This document shows positions 40,401 through 49,563 of a stretch of DNA of 64,000 nucleotides, one piece after another; position 1 is the first letter of the stretch; each line of letters opens with the position of its first letter. Location: contig NZ_JAQNDM010000002.1 of the NCBI RefSeq assembly GCF_028368975.1, positions 8,116,425 through 8,180,424 of the forward strand. The letters run 5' to 3'. The DNA comes from Stigmatella ashevillena (lineage in GTDB: Bacteria > Myxococcota > Myxococcia > Myxococcales > Myxococcaceae). The position numbers were made by a program, and so were the translations under genes. The notes below the pieces were generated by a model. That model did not search any database. It was not told the DNA's origin and worked only from the letters and a program-made list of their open reading frames with translations.

Positions 40401-41646
40401 GGATGGTCTGCCGGATGCCATCGAAAGGGATGCGGGAACCGATCCCTTCAATCCCGACACGGATGGGGATGGTCTGCTGGACGGCGATGAGGATGCCAAC
40501 CGCAATGGCCGTGTCGATCCAGGCGAAACGGACCCCAAGAACGCGGACACGGATGGTGGCGGCGTGAATGATGGGGAGGAGGTCCGGCGCGGGACCTCTC
40601 CGTTGAACGACATCGACGACTTCCTGATTACAGGAGGAGGGTGCTCTTCGGCGGGGAGCATGGGCTTGCTGGCTCTGGCCCTGGTGTCCAGCCTGCCGCT
40701 GTTGCGCCGCCGCCGCCGGGCAGGCGGCCGGGGCCCATGGGGGGGCTTCGGCCTCGTGGTCTTGCTGGGAGGAATGGGGCTTCTGGGGACACCTCAGGCG
40801 AGTGCTCAGACTGCCTCCAGCCCTGCGACTCGGAAGATCGATGCGCAGCAGTACAAGCCGGGTCCAGGCTCCCAGGATGTATTGGGTCTGCTCAGCGCCA
40901 CCGTGGGCAGGCACCTGGGATGGAACCTGGGGCTCTCGGTGAGCTACGCCCAGGATCCGCTCACCGTGCGAGATCCCATCTCAGAGGAGACCGTCTACAG
41001 CCTGGTGGAGAGCCAGCTCACGGTGGACGTGCTGGGCGCCATTGCCTTCCATGAGCGGTTCGAGATCGGCCTGGCGCTCCCCATCACGTCTCAGTCCGCG
41101 GACGCCTCGCCCGTCTTCGGCGAGGGCGTGGATGCGACCGGGATCGGCGATCTGCGCGTGGTACCCAAGGCGCGCGTGTTCTCCACGGGCGGACTGCATC
41201 TGGGCGCCGCGGTGCCCATTCATCTGCCCACGGGCGGGGATTCCAAGTTCCTCGGCGGAGGCTTCTCCGTTCAGCCCAGGCTGCTCGGGGAATGGCGTCA
41301 TGGGGGAGGTCCCCGCATCCTGGCCAACCTGGGATTCAACCTCCGCTCCGAGGAGCAGCTCCGCAACCTCATCGTGTCCAATGCGTTCGCCTATGGCCTG
41401 GGCGCGGAGGTTCCGTTCTCCGTGGGGAAGGGTCAGCTCTCCGCAGGAGCGACCCTCCTGGGGGCCTTGCCGCTCGGCGACAAGGGGTCCGAGGCGCGTC
41501 CGCTGGAGCTGCTGGCGACCCTCCGCTTCCGGTTCGCGGATGCTTTCCTCGCGCACCTCGGCGGAGGCCCAGGGCTCAGCCGGGGGTATGGCACGCCGGG
41601 CTTCCGGGCCATTGCCGGGCTGGCTTACGTGGCCCCGGGGCCCTGA
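37438..41646 (+). CDS. Tandem-repeat surface protein fused through MYXO-CTERM-like hairpin to beta-barrel
   Basis: The start is ATG 37438 (1402 residues). Order: signal peptide with possible lipobox GLLGTAC (about 1-31); a DUF11-like segment (about 50-170, YRIDVLNRGPDSAESVSV); a linker domain; seven 95-residue cadherin/Ig-like repeats (316-980, each with SDGRGGTDTATVTV); calcium-binding TSP3-type DxDxDG repeats (985-1050); a MYXO-CTERM-like unit with Cys1069 in GGGCSSAG, a hydrophobic helix and Arg1090-Arg1094. In the same frame follow a second hydrophobic helix (about 1103-1117), a signal-peptidase-like ASA-Q site (1121-1124) and an outer-membrane beta-barrel (about 1135-1402). Each half alone is a normal myxobacterial surface protein and OmpA-type barrel; the fusion is unusual. 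Confidence 0.82.
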   Translation: MMDFSAPSSRFLPLRSLLVMMLMGLLGTACEPAGEGRSKVLSSRAEGLVAGTANLELLLADSADPIAEGATYQYRIDVLNRGPDSAESVSVSVNLATQAFFQTFSAPAGWSCNTLGDVHVWTCTAATLAVNAPQSITFTMQAPFQDDVLMSASASVSSASTDPVPGNNAAVQETVVGENDPPVNIYPPLQTIPQNMELVFSSASGKRVATSDPDVFGRSLRVLLQVAQGANCGTLTLSRNTGLTFITGDGTADVAMLFTGTLSNVNAAMDGLKFTPKATYSGSASIIFSVLDQGSSGLGGNKSDSDAILIDVSAVNNPPVAEDDLFTVLKDSSATELDVLGNDTTAPDVGETLSITAVSQPANGTVTFTATRVSFTPAAGFTGVTTFTYTASDGRGGTDTATVTVTVTETNSPPDAKDDSFTVVQDSGATQLDVLTNDTTEPDAGETLSITAVSQPANGTVTFTATNVSFTPAAGFVGTTTFTYTVSDGRGGTDTATVTVVVTETNHPPVANDDDFTVPKDSSATELDVLANDTTDPDTGETLSITAVTQPTHGTVTFTATRVSFTTAVGFAGSTTFTYTVSDGRGGTDTATVTVVVTETNSPPVANDDDFTVPKDSSATELDVLANDTTAPDAGETLSIIAVSQPAHGAVTFTATRVSFTTAVGFAGSTTFTYTVSDGRGGTDTATVTVVVTETNSPPVAKDDSFRVAKNSGATQLDVLANDTTAPDAGETLSITAVSQPANGTVTFTATRVSFTPAVGFVGTTTFTYTVSDGRGGTDAATVTVTVSEENNPPVAKDDLFTVPKDSGATELDVLANDTTVPDVGETLSITAVSQPANGTVTFTATRVSFTPAAGFVGTTTFTYTASDGRGGVDTATVTVTVTETNSPPVANDDNFTVDENSGPTELDVLANDTVAPDVGETLRITGATQPDNGSVTFTDTRVSFTPIPDFVGTTTFTYTASDGRGGTDTATVTVTVTEVADVVDSDGDGLPDAIERDAGTDPFNPDTDGDGLLDGDEDANRNGRVDPGETDPKNADTDGGGVNDGEEVRRGTSPLNDIDDFLITGGGCSSAGSMGLLALALVSSLPLLRRRRRAGGRGPWGGFGLVVLLGGMGLLGTPQASAQTASSPATRKIDAQQYKPGPGSQDVLGLLSATVGRHLGWNLGLSVSYAQDPLTVRDPISEETVYSLVESQLTVDVLGAIAFHERFEIGLALPITSQSADASPVFGEGVDATGIGDLRVVPKARVFSTGGLHLGAAVPIHLPTGGDSKFLGGGFSVQPRLLGEWRHGGGPRILANLGFNLRSEEQLRNLIVSNAFAYGLGAEVPFSVGKGQLSAGATLLGALPLGDKGSEARPLELLATLRFRFADAFLAHLGGGPGLSRGYGTPGFRAIAGLAYVAPGP
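38383..40377 (+). repeat. Seven tandem 285-base repeats
   Basis: Seven consecutive units (starts 38383, 38668, 38953, 39238, 39523, 39808, 40093) each encode 95 residues beginning N-N/S/H-P-P and ending VTVTVTE-like. Units 2-6 are nearly identical over long stretches at DNA level; unit 7 is the most diverged. The exact period gives open shadow frames on the reverse strand. Confidence 0.95.
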
Positions 41647-41666
41647 GAAGGTGCAGATTTCTCCTG

Positions 41667-43091
<1,425 letters not shown>

Positions 43092-43136
43092 TCACATGGG
43101 TTGTGCCTACAGCGTGCGACGCGCGTTAATACACCC

Positions 43137-43847
43137 ATGCGCTACGCCATCTCCGGTGCCAGCCGTGGCATCGGCCTCGAATTTGTCCGGCAACTTCTCG
43201 AACGTGGCGACACTGTGGAAGCGGGGGTCCGAGCTCCCGCGGAGGCACGGTTGCTCTCCCCGCTGATGAACAGCGTCGGCCCTCGCTTGCGGATTCACGA
43301 GCTCGACATCACCAACCAGTCCAGTGTGCGTTCCTTCGCGTCCGCGGTGAGTGACGGTCCGTTGGATGTGCTCATCAACAACGCGGGGGTCAGCGGCAAG
43401 TGGTGCTCCTTCATGGAGATGGATTACGAGGACATGACGAAGGTCATGGAGACCAACTCCGTGGGCCCCATGCGGCTGTCCGCCGCGCTGATGCCCGCGG
43501 TGCTCCGGGGCTCCACACGGAAGATCATCCATCTGACGACGCGCATGGCCTCGCTCACCGAGAACACCCGAGGAGGTGTCTATGGGTTCGAGGGCGGGGC
43601 GTATGCCTACCGCATGTCCAAGGCCGCGCTGAACGTGTGCATGCGCACCATGGCCGTGGATTTCCGGGACCAGGGGCTCATCACCGCGGCGATCAATCCA
43701 GGCTGGGTGCGCACGGAGATGGGCGGCAAGCTGGCGCCCATGCGTCCGGAGGACGCGGTGCGAGGAATGTTGCGCGTCATCGATGACATCACCAAGGAGC
43801 AGAGCGGCATGTTCCTCGACTTCCAGGGCCGCGAGGTGCCCTGGTAG
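43137..43847 (+). CDS. csgA: CsgA (C-factor)-like short-chain dehydrogenase
   Basis: The 236-residue protein has the Rossmann motif SGASRGIGLEF (residues 6-16), DVLINNAGVSG (77-87) and the YxxxK pair Tyr158/Lys162 in YAYRMSK. It closely follows M. xanthus CsgA: same GAYAYRMSKAALN block and the same ending RGMLRVID...GxFxDxQGxEVPW, with a seven-residue insertion before the active site. The catalytic Ser of CsgA (S135) is Thr135 here (HLTTRMASL). In M. xanthus csgA drives fruiting-body signalling, either as an SDR acting on lipids or as the p17 C-signal. The adjacent convergent pdxH (fprA) is the same neighbour I recall from M. xanthus. Confidence 0.85.
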   Translation: MRYAISGASRGIGLEFVRQLLERGDTVEAGVRAPAEARLLSPLMNSVGPRLRIHELDITNQSSVRSFASAVSDGPLDVLINNAGVSGKWCSFMEMDYEDMTKVMETNSVGPMRLSAALMPAVLRGSTRKIIHLTTRMASLTENTRGGVYGFEGGAYAYRMSKAALNVCMRTMAVDFRDQGLITAAINPGWVRTEMGGKLAPMRPEDAVRGMLRVIDDITKEQSGMFLDFQGREVPW

Positions 43848-43868
43848 GGCAGGGGGCATGGGCGGCGC

Positions 43869-44453
43869 TCAGGGGTAGAGCAGCTCGGTGTGCCAGGCGC
43901 CGTCCTCGCGCAGGTAGACGAGCCGCTCGTGCAGGCGGCTGGGGCGGGCGTGCCAGAACTCGATGCGGTCGGGCACCACGCGCAGACCGGCCCAGTGCGG
44001 CGGACGGGGCACCGGGCTGCCTTCGTACTGTTTCGTCACGGCGTCCACCCGCGCCTCCAGGAGTTCCCGGGAGGGCAGCGGCTGGCTCTGGAGGCTGGCC
44101 CACGCGCCCACCTGGCTGCCCCGGGCGCGGCTCTGGAAGTAGGCGTTGGACTCTTCCTCGGAGACGCGCTCCACGCGCCCCTCGATGCGGATCTGCCGCT
44201 CCAGGGGCGCCCAGTAGAAGACGAGCGCGGCGAAGGGCTGGCCCAGCAGCTCGTGGCCCTTGCGGCTGGTGAGGTTGGTGAAGAAGACGAAGCCGCGCGC
44301 ATCGAAGTCCTTGAGGAGGACGACGCGCGAGGAGGGACGGCCCTCTGCCCCCACCGAGGAGACGATCATGGCGTTCGGATCCACGGGGATGGCTTTTTTC
44401 GCCTGCTCATACAGCACGGCGAAGCGTTCGATGGGGTCCTGGGGCAGTTCCAT
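43869..44453 (-). CDS. pdxH: Pyridoxine/pyridoxamine 5'-phosphate oxidase (FprA)
   Basis: This 194-residue FMN enzyme oxidises pyridoxine- or pyridoxamine-5'-phosphate to PLP. Motifs include MIVSSVGAEGRPSSRVVLLKDFDARGFVFFTN (FMN binding), SRKGHELLGQPFAALVFYW, QIRIEGRVERVSEEESNAYFQSR, and the C-terminal PDRIEFWHARPSRLHERLVY block. I start at ATG 44453; a GTG three codons upstream (44462) is possible. It ends 21 bases from the csgA stop, convergent. In M. xanthus the orthologue was described as FprA beside csgA. Confidence 0.93.
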   Translation of the reverse strand: MELPQDPIERFAVLYEQAKKAIPVDPNAMIVSSVGAEGRPSSRVVLLKDFDARGFVFFTNLTSRKGHELLGQPFAALVFYWAPLERQIRIEGRVERVSEEESNAYFQSRARGSQVGAWASLQSQPLPSRELLEARVDAVTKQYEGSPVPRPPHWAGLRVVPDRIEFWHARPSRLHERLVYLREDGAWHTELLYP

Positions 44454-44520
44454 GACGCACACCCTAACAACCCCGTTCGCCGAGTGAAGGACGGGGATGG
44501 GGACTTTCTAAGGTTGACTC

Positions 44521-45975
44521 ATGGGCGCCACACGGCATGGTTCGGACATGAAAATCCTGTTCATCGCCTCGGAAGTCACCCCGTTCTCCAAGACGGGCGG
44601 ACTGGGCGACGTGGCGGGGGCACTGCCCGCGGCGCTTGCCGCACTGGGTCATGATGTCAAGGTGGTCAGCCCCCGCTATGCGGAGGTGAAAGATGACCGG
44701 CTCACGCCCACGGGCCACTCGCTGTTGCTGCGCTTTCCTTTTGGAACGCAGGGCGGCCCCATCCTCTCGGTCCGGCTTTCGGAGCGCCACGAGCTGCTCT
44801 TCCTCGAGAACGAGGCGTTCTTCGGCCGCGCCGGCATCTACCGGGGAGAGTCGGGCGAGTTCAGCGACAACCACCGCCGTTTCGCCTACCTGAGCCTCGG
44901 GGCGCTCCAGGCGGCGCAGCGGCTCCAGTTCGTCCCGGACATCGTCCACCTCAATGATTGGCAGACGGGGCTGGCGGCGGTGGCGCTGCGGCGCGGCTTC
45001 CAGGCCACGCCCCTGGGGCGCGCCCGCACGGTGTTCACCATCCACAACCTGGCCTACCAGGGCCAGTTCGGCAAAGAGGTGATGGGGGACCTGGGGCTGC
45101 CGTGGGACGTGTTCACCTCCGACGACGGGCTGGAGTTCTACGACCAGGTGAACATGCTCAAGGCGGGCATTGTGTTCTCGGACGCGGTGACGACGGTGTC
45201 ACCCACCTACGCCAAGGAGATCCAAACGCCCGAGGCGGGGTGCGAGCTGGATGGGTTGCTGCGCCGCTACCAGGGGCGGCTCCAGGGCATCCTCAATGGA
45301 ATCGATGTGGAGGAGTGGAACCCGGAGACCGACCCGATGTTGCCCGCGCGCTACAGCCTCAAGAGCATGGGGGGCAAGGCCGAGTGCAAGCGGGAGCTGC
45401 TGCGGCGCTCGGGGTTGCCCCCGGGGGATGCGCCCGTGTTCGGCATCGTCAGCCGGCTGGCGTGGCAGAAGGGGGTGGACCTGCTGCTGGAGGTGTTGCC
45501 CACGGCGCTTCAGGCAGACATCCGCTTCGTGGCCGTGGGCAGCGGGGAGGCCCAGTACGAGGCGGCGTTCCAGGCGCTCCGGGACCGTTTTCCGGACCAG
45601 GTGTCCGTCTACGTCGGGTTCGACCAGGGGCTGTCCCACTTGGTGGAGGCCGGGTCGGACTTCTTCGTGATGCCCAGCCGGTACGAGCCCTGTGGCTTGA
45701 ATCAGATGTATTCACTGCGTTACGGCACGGTGCCCATCGTCCGGGCCACTGGCGGTTTGGTGGACACGGTGGAAGGAGGGCTGGAGGGCACGGGCCTCCT
45801 GTTCGAGGCGTTTCACCGCTCCGCCCTGCTCGGCGTTCTCCGCCGGGCGCTGGCGCTGTATGCGGATCCGCCCCGGCTGGAAGCCTTCCGCCGCCGGGGC
45901 ATGGAGAAGGACTTCTCTTGGAAGAGCTCCGCGCGGAAGTACGAGGGGCTCTTTGCCTCCCTGCTGAAGGAATAG
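44521..45975 (+). CDS. glgA: Glycogen synthase (ADP-glucose type)
   Basis: The 484-residue GT5 enzyme transfers glucose from ADP-glucose to alpha-1,4-glucan. It has the KTGGLGD nucleotide-sugar motif near the N-terminus (FIASEVTPFSKTGGLGDVAG), VHLNDWQTGLAAV, FTIHNLAYQGQFGKEV and the C-terminal FFVMPSRYEPCGLNQMYSLRYGTVPIVRATGGL. The conserved part begins at ATG 44548; ATG 44521 adds nine residues and has an AAGGTTG ribosome site, so I keep it. Glycogen is a reserve relevant to myxospore formation. No other glg gene is adjacent; a kinase gene follows 36 bases later on the same strand. Confidence 0.93.
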   Translation: MGATRHGSDMKILFIASEVTPFSKTGGLGDVAGALPAALAALGHDVKVVSPRYAEVKDDRLTPTGHSLLLRFPFGTQGGPILSVRLSERHELLFLENEAFFGRAGIYRGESGEFSDNHRRFAYLSLGALQAAQRLQFVPDIVHLNDWQTGLAAVALRRGFQATPLGRARTVFTIHNLAYQGQFGKEVMGDLGLPWDVFTSDDGLEFYDQVNMLKAGIVFSDAVTTVSPTYAKEIQTPEAGCELDGLLRRYQGRLQGILNGIDVEEWNPETDPMLPARYSLKSMGGKAECKRELLRRSGLPPGDAPVFGIVSRLAWQKGVDLLLEVLPTALQADIRFVAVGSGEAQYEAAFQALRDRFPDQVSVYVGFDQGLSHLVEAGSDFFVMPSRYEPCGLNQMYSLRYGTVPIVRATGGLVDTVEGGLEGTGLLFEAFHRSALLGVLRRALALYADPPRLEAFRRRGMEKDFSWKSSARKYEGLFASLLKE

Positions 45976-46011
45976 TGGGGCGGGTGCCCGAAAGCGAAGT
46001 AGGCTGCGCGC

Positions 46012-46926
46012 GTGGCGGAAGCGGACCTTGGAGGATACGAAGTCGTCGGCAGGTTGGCCGTTGGAGGCATGGCCGAGGTGTATCAAGCCCGGGCCCTGGT
46101 CACGACGCAGCGCTCCCCAGGGGAGCCCGAAGAGATCGTCCTCAAGCGCCTCCACCCCTCGTTCCGCAATGACGCCTCGTATGTGAAGGCCTTTGTCGAC
46201 GAGGCGAAGCTCACCGTGCGGCTGCGCCATCCGAACATCGTCCGCACCTTCCGCCTCTTCAAGGCAGGGCCGGACTACCTGATGGTGCAGGAGCTGGTGA
46301 GCGGCCGCACCCTGAGTTTCATGCAGGGGCTGCTCATCAAGGTGGGCACCGCCATGCCCCCGGAAACGGCGTGTTACATCGCCTGGTGTGTTCTCAAGGC
46401 GCTGGATTACATCCACCGCGCCAAGGTGGCGGAGAGCGGCGCCACCATCGTCCACCGCGACGTGAACCCCACCAACATCCTGCTGGGCGTGAAGGGGGAT
46501 GTGAAGCTCACCGACTTCGGGGTGGCCGAGGTGGAGGGCGTGATGGGCGGTGAGGCCGGGGCGCTGCGCGGCACCCTGGCGTACATGAGCCCGGAGCAGG
46601 TGCTGGGGCTGGCGGTGGATGCGCGGAGCGATCTCTATTCGGTGGGCGTCATCCTCTGGGAGCTGCTCGCCAACCGGCGGTTGTTCGCCGTGGAGGGAGG
46701 CGACGCGGACCTGATGCACCGGGTGCGGGACGCGCGCGTGCCGCTCTTGTCCTCGATGGCCGTGGACGTGCCGGACTATGCCACCCAGGTGGTGCGCAAG
46801 GCGCTCTTCGCGGACAAGTCCCGGCGCTTCCAGACGGCTGCGGAGTTCATCAAGGCGATCGAGGCGCTGGCCCAACGCGCGGGCTGGCCGCTCACGGTGG
46901 ATGCGCTGCGGCCCCTGCTGGGCGGG
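46012..46926 (+). CDS. Ser/Thr protein kinase, soluble Hanks type
   Basis: A 305-residue kinase-only protein starting at GTG 46012; the last coding base is 46926 and the stop is 46927-46929. It has glycine loop AVGGMAEVYQA, lysine K45 (IVLKRLHP), catalytic D150 in HRDVNPTN and D168 in DFGVAE, with SPEQVLG as the APE-equivalent. The Lys of HRDxK is Asn, a variant frequent in myxobacterial kinases and compatible with activity. No transmembrane helix or sensor domain is present, so it probably acts on cytoplasmic partners. It overlaps the next lipoprotein gene by one base and may be cotranscribed with glgA. Confidence 0.87.
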
Positions 46927-46928
46927 TG

Positions 46929-47405
46929 ATGGGCGCGCGCGGGGCCGTGCTGGCGGTGCTGCTGCTCACCGGGTGCCGGGGGGTGGCCCTGAGCCCGGTG
47001 GCCTTCGACGAGGCCGCACGGGTGGAGGCGATGGCCTTGCGCTTCCAACCGGATGGCACGGGGCTGCTCACGCTGCGGCTGGCGGTGCACAGCCCGACGG
47101 CGGAGGCCTCCACCCTCACGGCAGTGGACTTCGAGCTGGTGGTGGAGGGCCAACGGTTGGCCACGGGGCTTCAGGGGTTGGACGTGCCGCTGGCCCGCGG
47201 CGGGTCCTCACAGACGGTGGAGGTGCGCTTCCCGCTCGTCAGCGAGGGGGCCTCGGGCACGGCCCACCCCATGGCCCGCCAGGTTCAACTCCGAGGCGGC
47301 GTGTCCTTGCGGTATGGGGTGCGCACCGTGCGCCGTGCGCCCTTCCACGAGGAGCGCCTCTTGCCGCTGCCCTGGGTACCGCTCGCCACGCCTTCCCGGG
47401 AGTGA
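46929..47405 (+). CDS. Small lipoprotein, LEA2/WHy-like beta domain
   Basis: The 158-residue product starts at ATG 46929 within the kinase stop (TGATG). Residues 1-16 form a lipoprotein signal ending LLLTGC. The mature chain is beta-rich (FQPDGTGLLTLRLAVHSPTAEASTLTAVDFELVVEGQRLATGLQGLDVPLARGG), resembling the single-domain LEA2/WHy fold in which an N-P-T/N-P-x segment precedes a strand; here it is SPT. Probably periplasmic or outer-membrane attached. No function can be assigned. It ends nine bases from the convergent CBS-transporter gene. Confidence 0.7.
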   Translation: MGARGAVLAVLLLTGCRGVALSPVAFDEAARVEAMALRFQPDGTGLLTLRLAVHSPTAEASTLTAVDFELVVEGQRLATGLQGLDVPLARGGSSQTVEVRFPLVSEGASGTAHPMARQVQLRGGVSLRYGVRTVRRAPFHEERLLPLPWVPLATPSRE

Positions 47406-47414
47406 CGCGCGGGC

Positions 47415-48746
47415 TCAGGCCTTGGCGGAAGAAGGGGTCTGCCCGGGCCGCCCGTCGCCGTGGGCTTGCGAGCCCTTGAGCCGCACCACGCGGACCCGTT
47501 CGATGCGAGCGCTCTCCTTCGAGGCCACGGTGAACTGCCATCCGCCATAGGTGAAGCGCTCCCCCACGTCCGGCAGGTGGCCCGCCAGCGAGGAGAGGAA
47601 GCCGCCCAGGGTGTCGAAGTCCCCCTCGGGCAGCGCGAAGCCGAAGGCCTTGGTGAAGGACTCCACCTCCAGGGCCGCGTCCACCAGGAAGCTGCCGTCG
47701 GCCTGCTTCTCCACCTGCTTCTCCTCCACCTCGAACTCGTCGCCGATGTCGCCGACGATTTCGCGCAGGATGTCCTCCAGCGTCACCACGCCCATGAAGC
47801 CGCCGTACTCATCCACCACCATGGCCATGTGGATGCGCCGCTTCTGCATGTCCCGCAGCAGATCGCCGATGGGCTTCATCCACGGCACGAAATGCGCCGG
47901 GCGGATGACGTCCGGGAGGACGATGAGCTCCGGGTGCTGGAGCAGCGGAATCAAATCCCGCGCGTGGAGGATGCCGACAATGCGGTCCACGTCGTCCCGG
48001 TAGACGGGGATGCGCGAGTGGTTCTCCTCCGCCAGCAGGCGCAGCACCTCGGTGGGGGGCGTGGACAGCTCCACCGTCACCACCTCCGTGCGCGACACCA
48101 TCACGTCCCGGCAGCGCTTGTCGGACAGCTCGAAGATGGAGCGGATGAGCTGCGGGGCGCTCTTGTCCACCTCGTTGTTGGCCGCCTGCGCCGCCAGCAG
48201 CTTCTCCAGCTCCTCCAAGGGGGGAGGGGGGGCCTCGAAGCGCAGCGTGCGGCCGAAGGTGCGGACCACCAGGTTGAGCAGCGCCATCACCAGGCGCATG
48301 GGCGGGTAGAAGAAGAACACCAGCACCGAGACGAGCCCGGACAGCCGCAACGCCCAGCGCTCCGCGCCCGCGTTGGCCAGCCCCCGCATCGTCACGTCCA
48401 GCAGCGTGGCCACCACGCCCACGAAGAGCGCGCCCGCGGCCACCGTGGCCACCGGCAGCCAGGCGTCATCCCCCAGGCGGTTGAAGTCCAGCATCCGCGG
48501 GGGCACGAAGGCGCCAATGGCGGCGGCCAGGAAGCCGCTGAGCACCATGCCCAGCCGCAGGGCCGTGGCGGTGGCCTCGCGCTCCATCTTGTGGCGCAGC
48601 ACCCGCTTGCCCGCGCTGCCGCTGGTCTCGGCCAGCTCTTGCGCGCGCAGGTCGGAGGTCCCGTAGAGGGCGGATTCGGCGGCGGCGACCAGCGACCGCA
48701 GAAAGCAGAGGGCCAGGCAGGCGGCCCAGAGAGCCCAAGTTGGCAT
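47415..48746 (-). CDS. CNNM/HlyC-CorC family membrane protein with CBS domains
   Basis: The 443-residue protein has an N-terminal DUF21/CNNM domain (residues 1-180, about four helices, beginning [24 protein letters not shown]), two CBS domains (about 215-335; [21 protein letters not shown] and [29 protein letters not shown]) and a C-terminal CorC/HlyC domain (about 350-435). This is the standard bacterial haemolysin-annotated family, now linked to Mg2+/Co2+ efflux; it is not a haemolysin in the toxic sense. CBS domains probably bind adenosine nucleotides. The alternative of a regulatory membrane protein without transport cannot be excluded. Confidence 0.88.
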   Translation of the reverse strand: MPTWALWAACLALCFLRSLVAAAESALYGTSDLRAQELAETSGSAGKRVLRHKMEREATATALRLGMVLSGFLAAAIGAFVPPRMLDFNRLGDDAWLPVATVAAGALFVGVVATLLDVTMRGLANAGAERWALRLSGLVSVLVFFFYPPMRLVMALLNLVVRTFGRTLRFEAPPPPLEELEKLLAAQAANNEVDKSAPQLIRSIFELSDKRCRDVMVSRTEVVTVELSTPPTEVLRLLAEENHSRIPVYRDDVDRIVGILHARDLIPLLQHPELIVLPDVIRPAHFVPWMKPIGDLLRDMQKRRIHMAMVVDEYGGFMGVVTLEDILREIVGDIGDEFEVEEKQVEKQADGSFLVDAALEVESFTKAFGFALPEGDFDTLGGFLSSLAGHLPDVGERFTYGGWQFTVASKESARIERVRVVRLKGSQAHGDGRPGQTPSSAKA

Positions 48747-48800
48747 GGAGAGGGCTTCTTATCCTGTGATAGGGGGTCATACCACCTCGCCGGAGGCCCA

Positions 48801-49553
48801 ATGTCCGCACGTGCGCCCTTTGCAGCCCGCCTCAGGGCAGGGGGGCTCGCTGCCCTCCTGCTGCTGCCCGCGTCCGTTTGGGCCTGGCCGGTGGACATGC
48901 GGTTTTCCCTGGAAAGCGGAGCGGACCGATTCCACAAGCTCTCCGCCGTGGACTGGGTGGAGGTGGAGGACTCCACCATCGCCACCGCCGAGGTGCTGCC
49001 CGGCAGCAACGAGCTGCTGCTCACCGGCAAGCGCCCCGGGCGCACGCTCCTGCTGCTCTATGCGGAGGGGAAGTTCGCCGTGTGGAGCCTCTCGGTGGCC
49101 GAGCCGGGGACGCGTTCTTCCCCTTCCGCGCCTGCCCCGGAGCTGCTGGCCACCGCCGGCAAGGCGTGCCCCGGGCTTGAGGTGAAGGAGGCCCCGGAGC
49201 GCTCGTTGCTCGCCACGGTGAAGGACGCGCCGTGCCGCGCGGCGCTCCTGGCCCTCTTCCAGACCGAGGCGTGGCTGGCGCGCGAGCTGGAGCTCACCTT
49301 CGAGTTGACGGTGCTCCAGGCGCAGCTCGCGGCCATGGGGCCCCGGCTGAAGGAGCTGGGGCTGGAGGCGCGCTACAGCGGCGCGGGCCTGGTGCTCCAG
49401 GGCTCGGTGCCGCCGGAGGCCCACCGGCGCGCACTCTGGGAGCTGTTCCGGCAGTCCGTGGGCCGTGTGGCCTTGGAAGACCGGGTGAAGGTGCAGGCCC
49501 CCCCGGAGCCCCGCGAGGCGCTGGACGCGGGCCCCGGTCCCCGCGCCCGGTGA
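48801..49553 (+). CDS. Secreted protein with CpaC-type pilus-assembly N-terminal domain
   Basis: The start is ATG 48801 with GGAGGCCCA before it (250 residues). A signal peptide spans 1-27 (LAALLLLPASVWAW). Residues about 30-105 match the beta domain at the N-terminus of Flp-pilus secretins (VDWVEVEDSTIATAEVLPGSNELLLTGKRPGRTLLLLY). The rest (about 120-250) is helical plus one BON-like beta unit (LKELGLEARYSGAGLVLQGSVPPEAHRRALWELF). No secretin domain follows and no tad/cpa genes are nearby, so it is an orphan. It could be a secretin pilotin-like partner, but that is a guess. Confidence 0.7.
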   Translation: MSARAPFAARLRAGGLAALLLLPASVWAWPVDMRFSLESGADRFHKLSAVDWVEVEDSTIATAEVLPGSNELLLTGKRPGRTLLLLYAEGKFAVWSLSVAEPGTRSSPSAPAPELLATAGKACPGLEVKEAPERSLLATVKDAPCRAALLALFQTEAWLARELELTFELTVLQAQLAAMGPRLKELGLEARYSGAGLVLQGSVPPEAHRRALWELFRQSVGRVALEDRVKVQAPPEPREALDAGPGPRAR

Positions 49554-49563
49554 GCCTCCGCGC

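Noticed and set aside
38038-40914. A 958-codon open frame on the reverse strand opposite the repeat protein, plus a ladder of 94-codon reverse frames
   Set aside because: They follow exactly the 285-base period of the forward repeats, are His/Arg-rich or Val/Ser-rich low-complexity chains, and have no start signals; they are antisense shadows.
47415-48746. Annotation as a haemolysin toxin
   Set aside because: The DUF21-CBS-CorC architecture is that of a membrane transporter/regulator family; the haemolysin name is historical.
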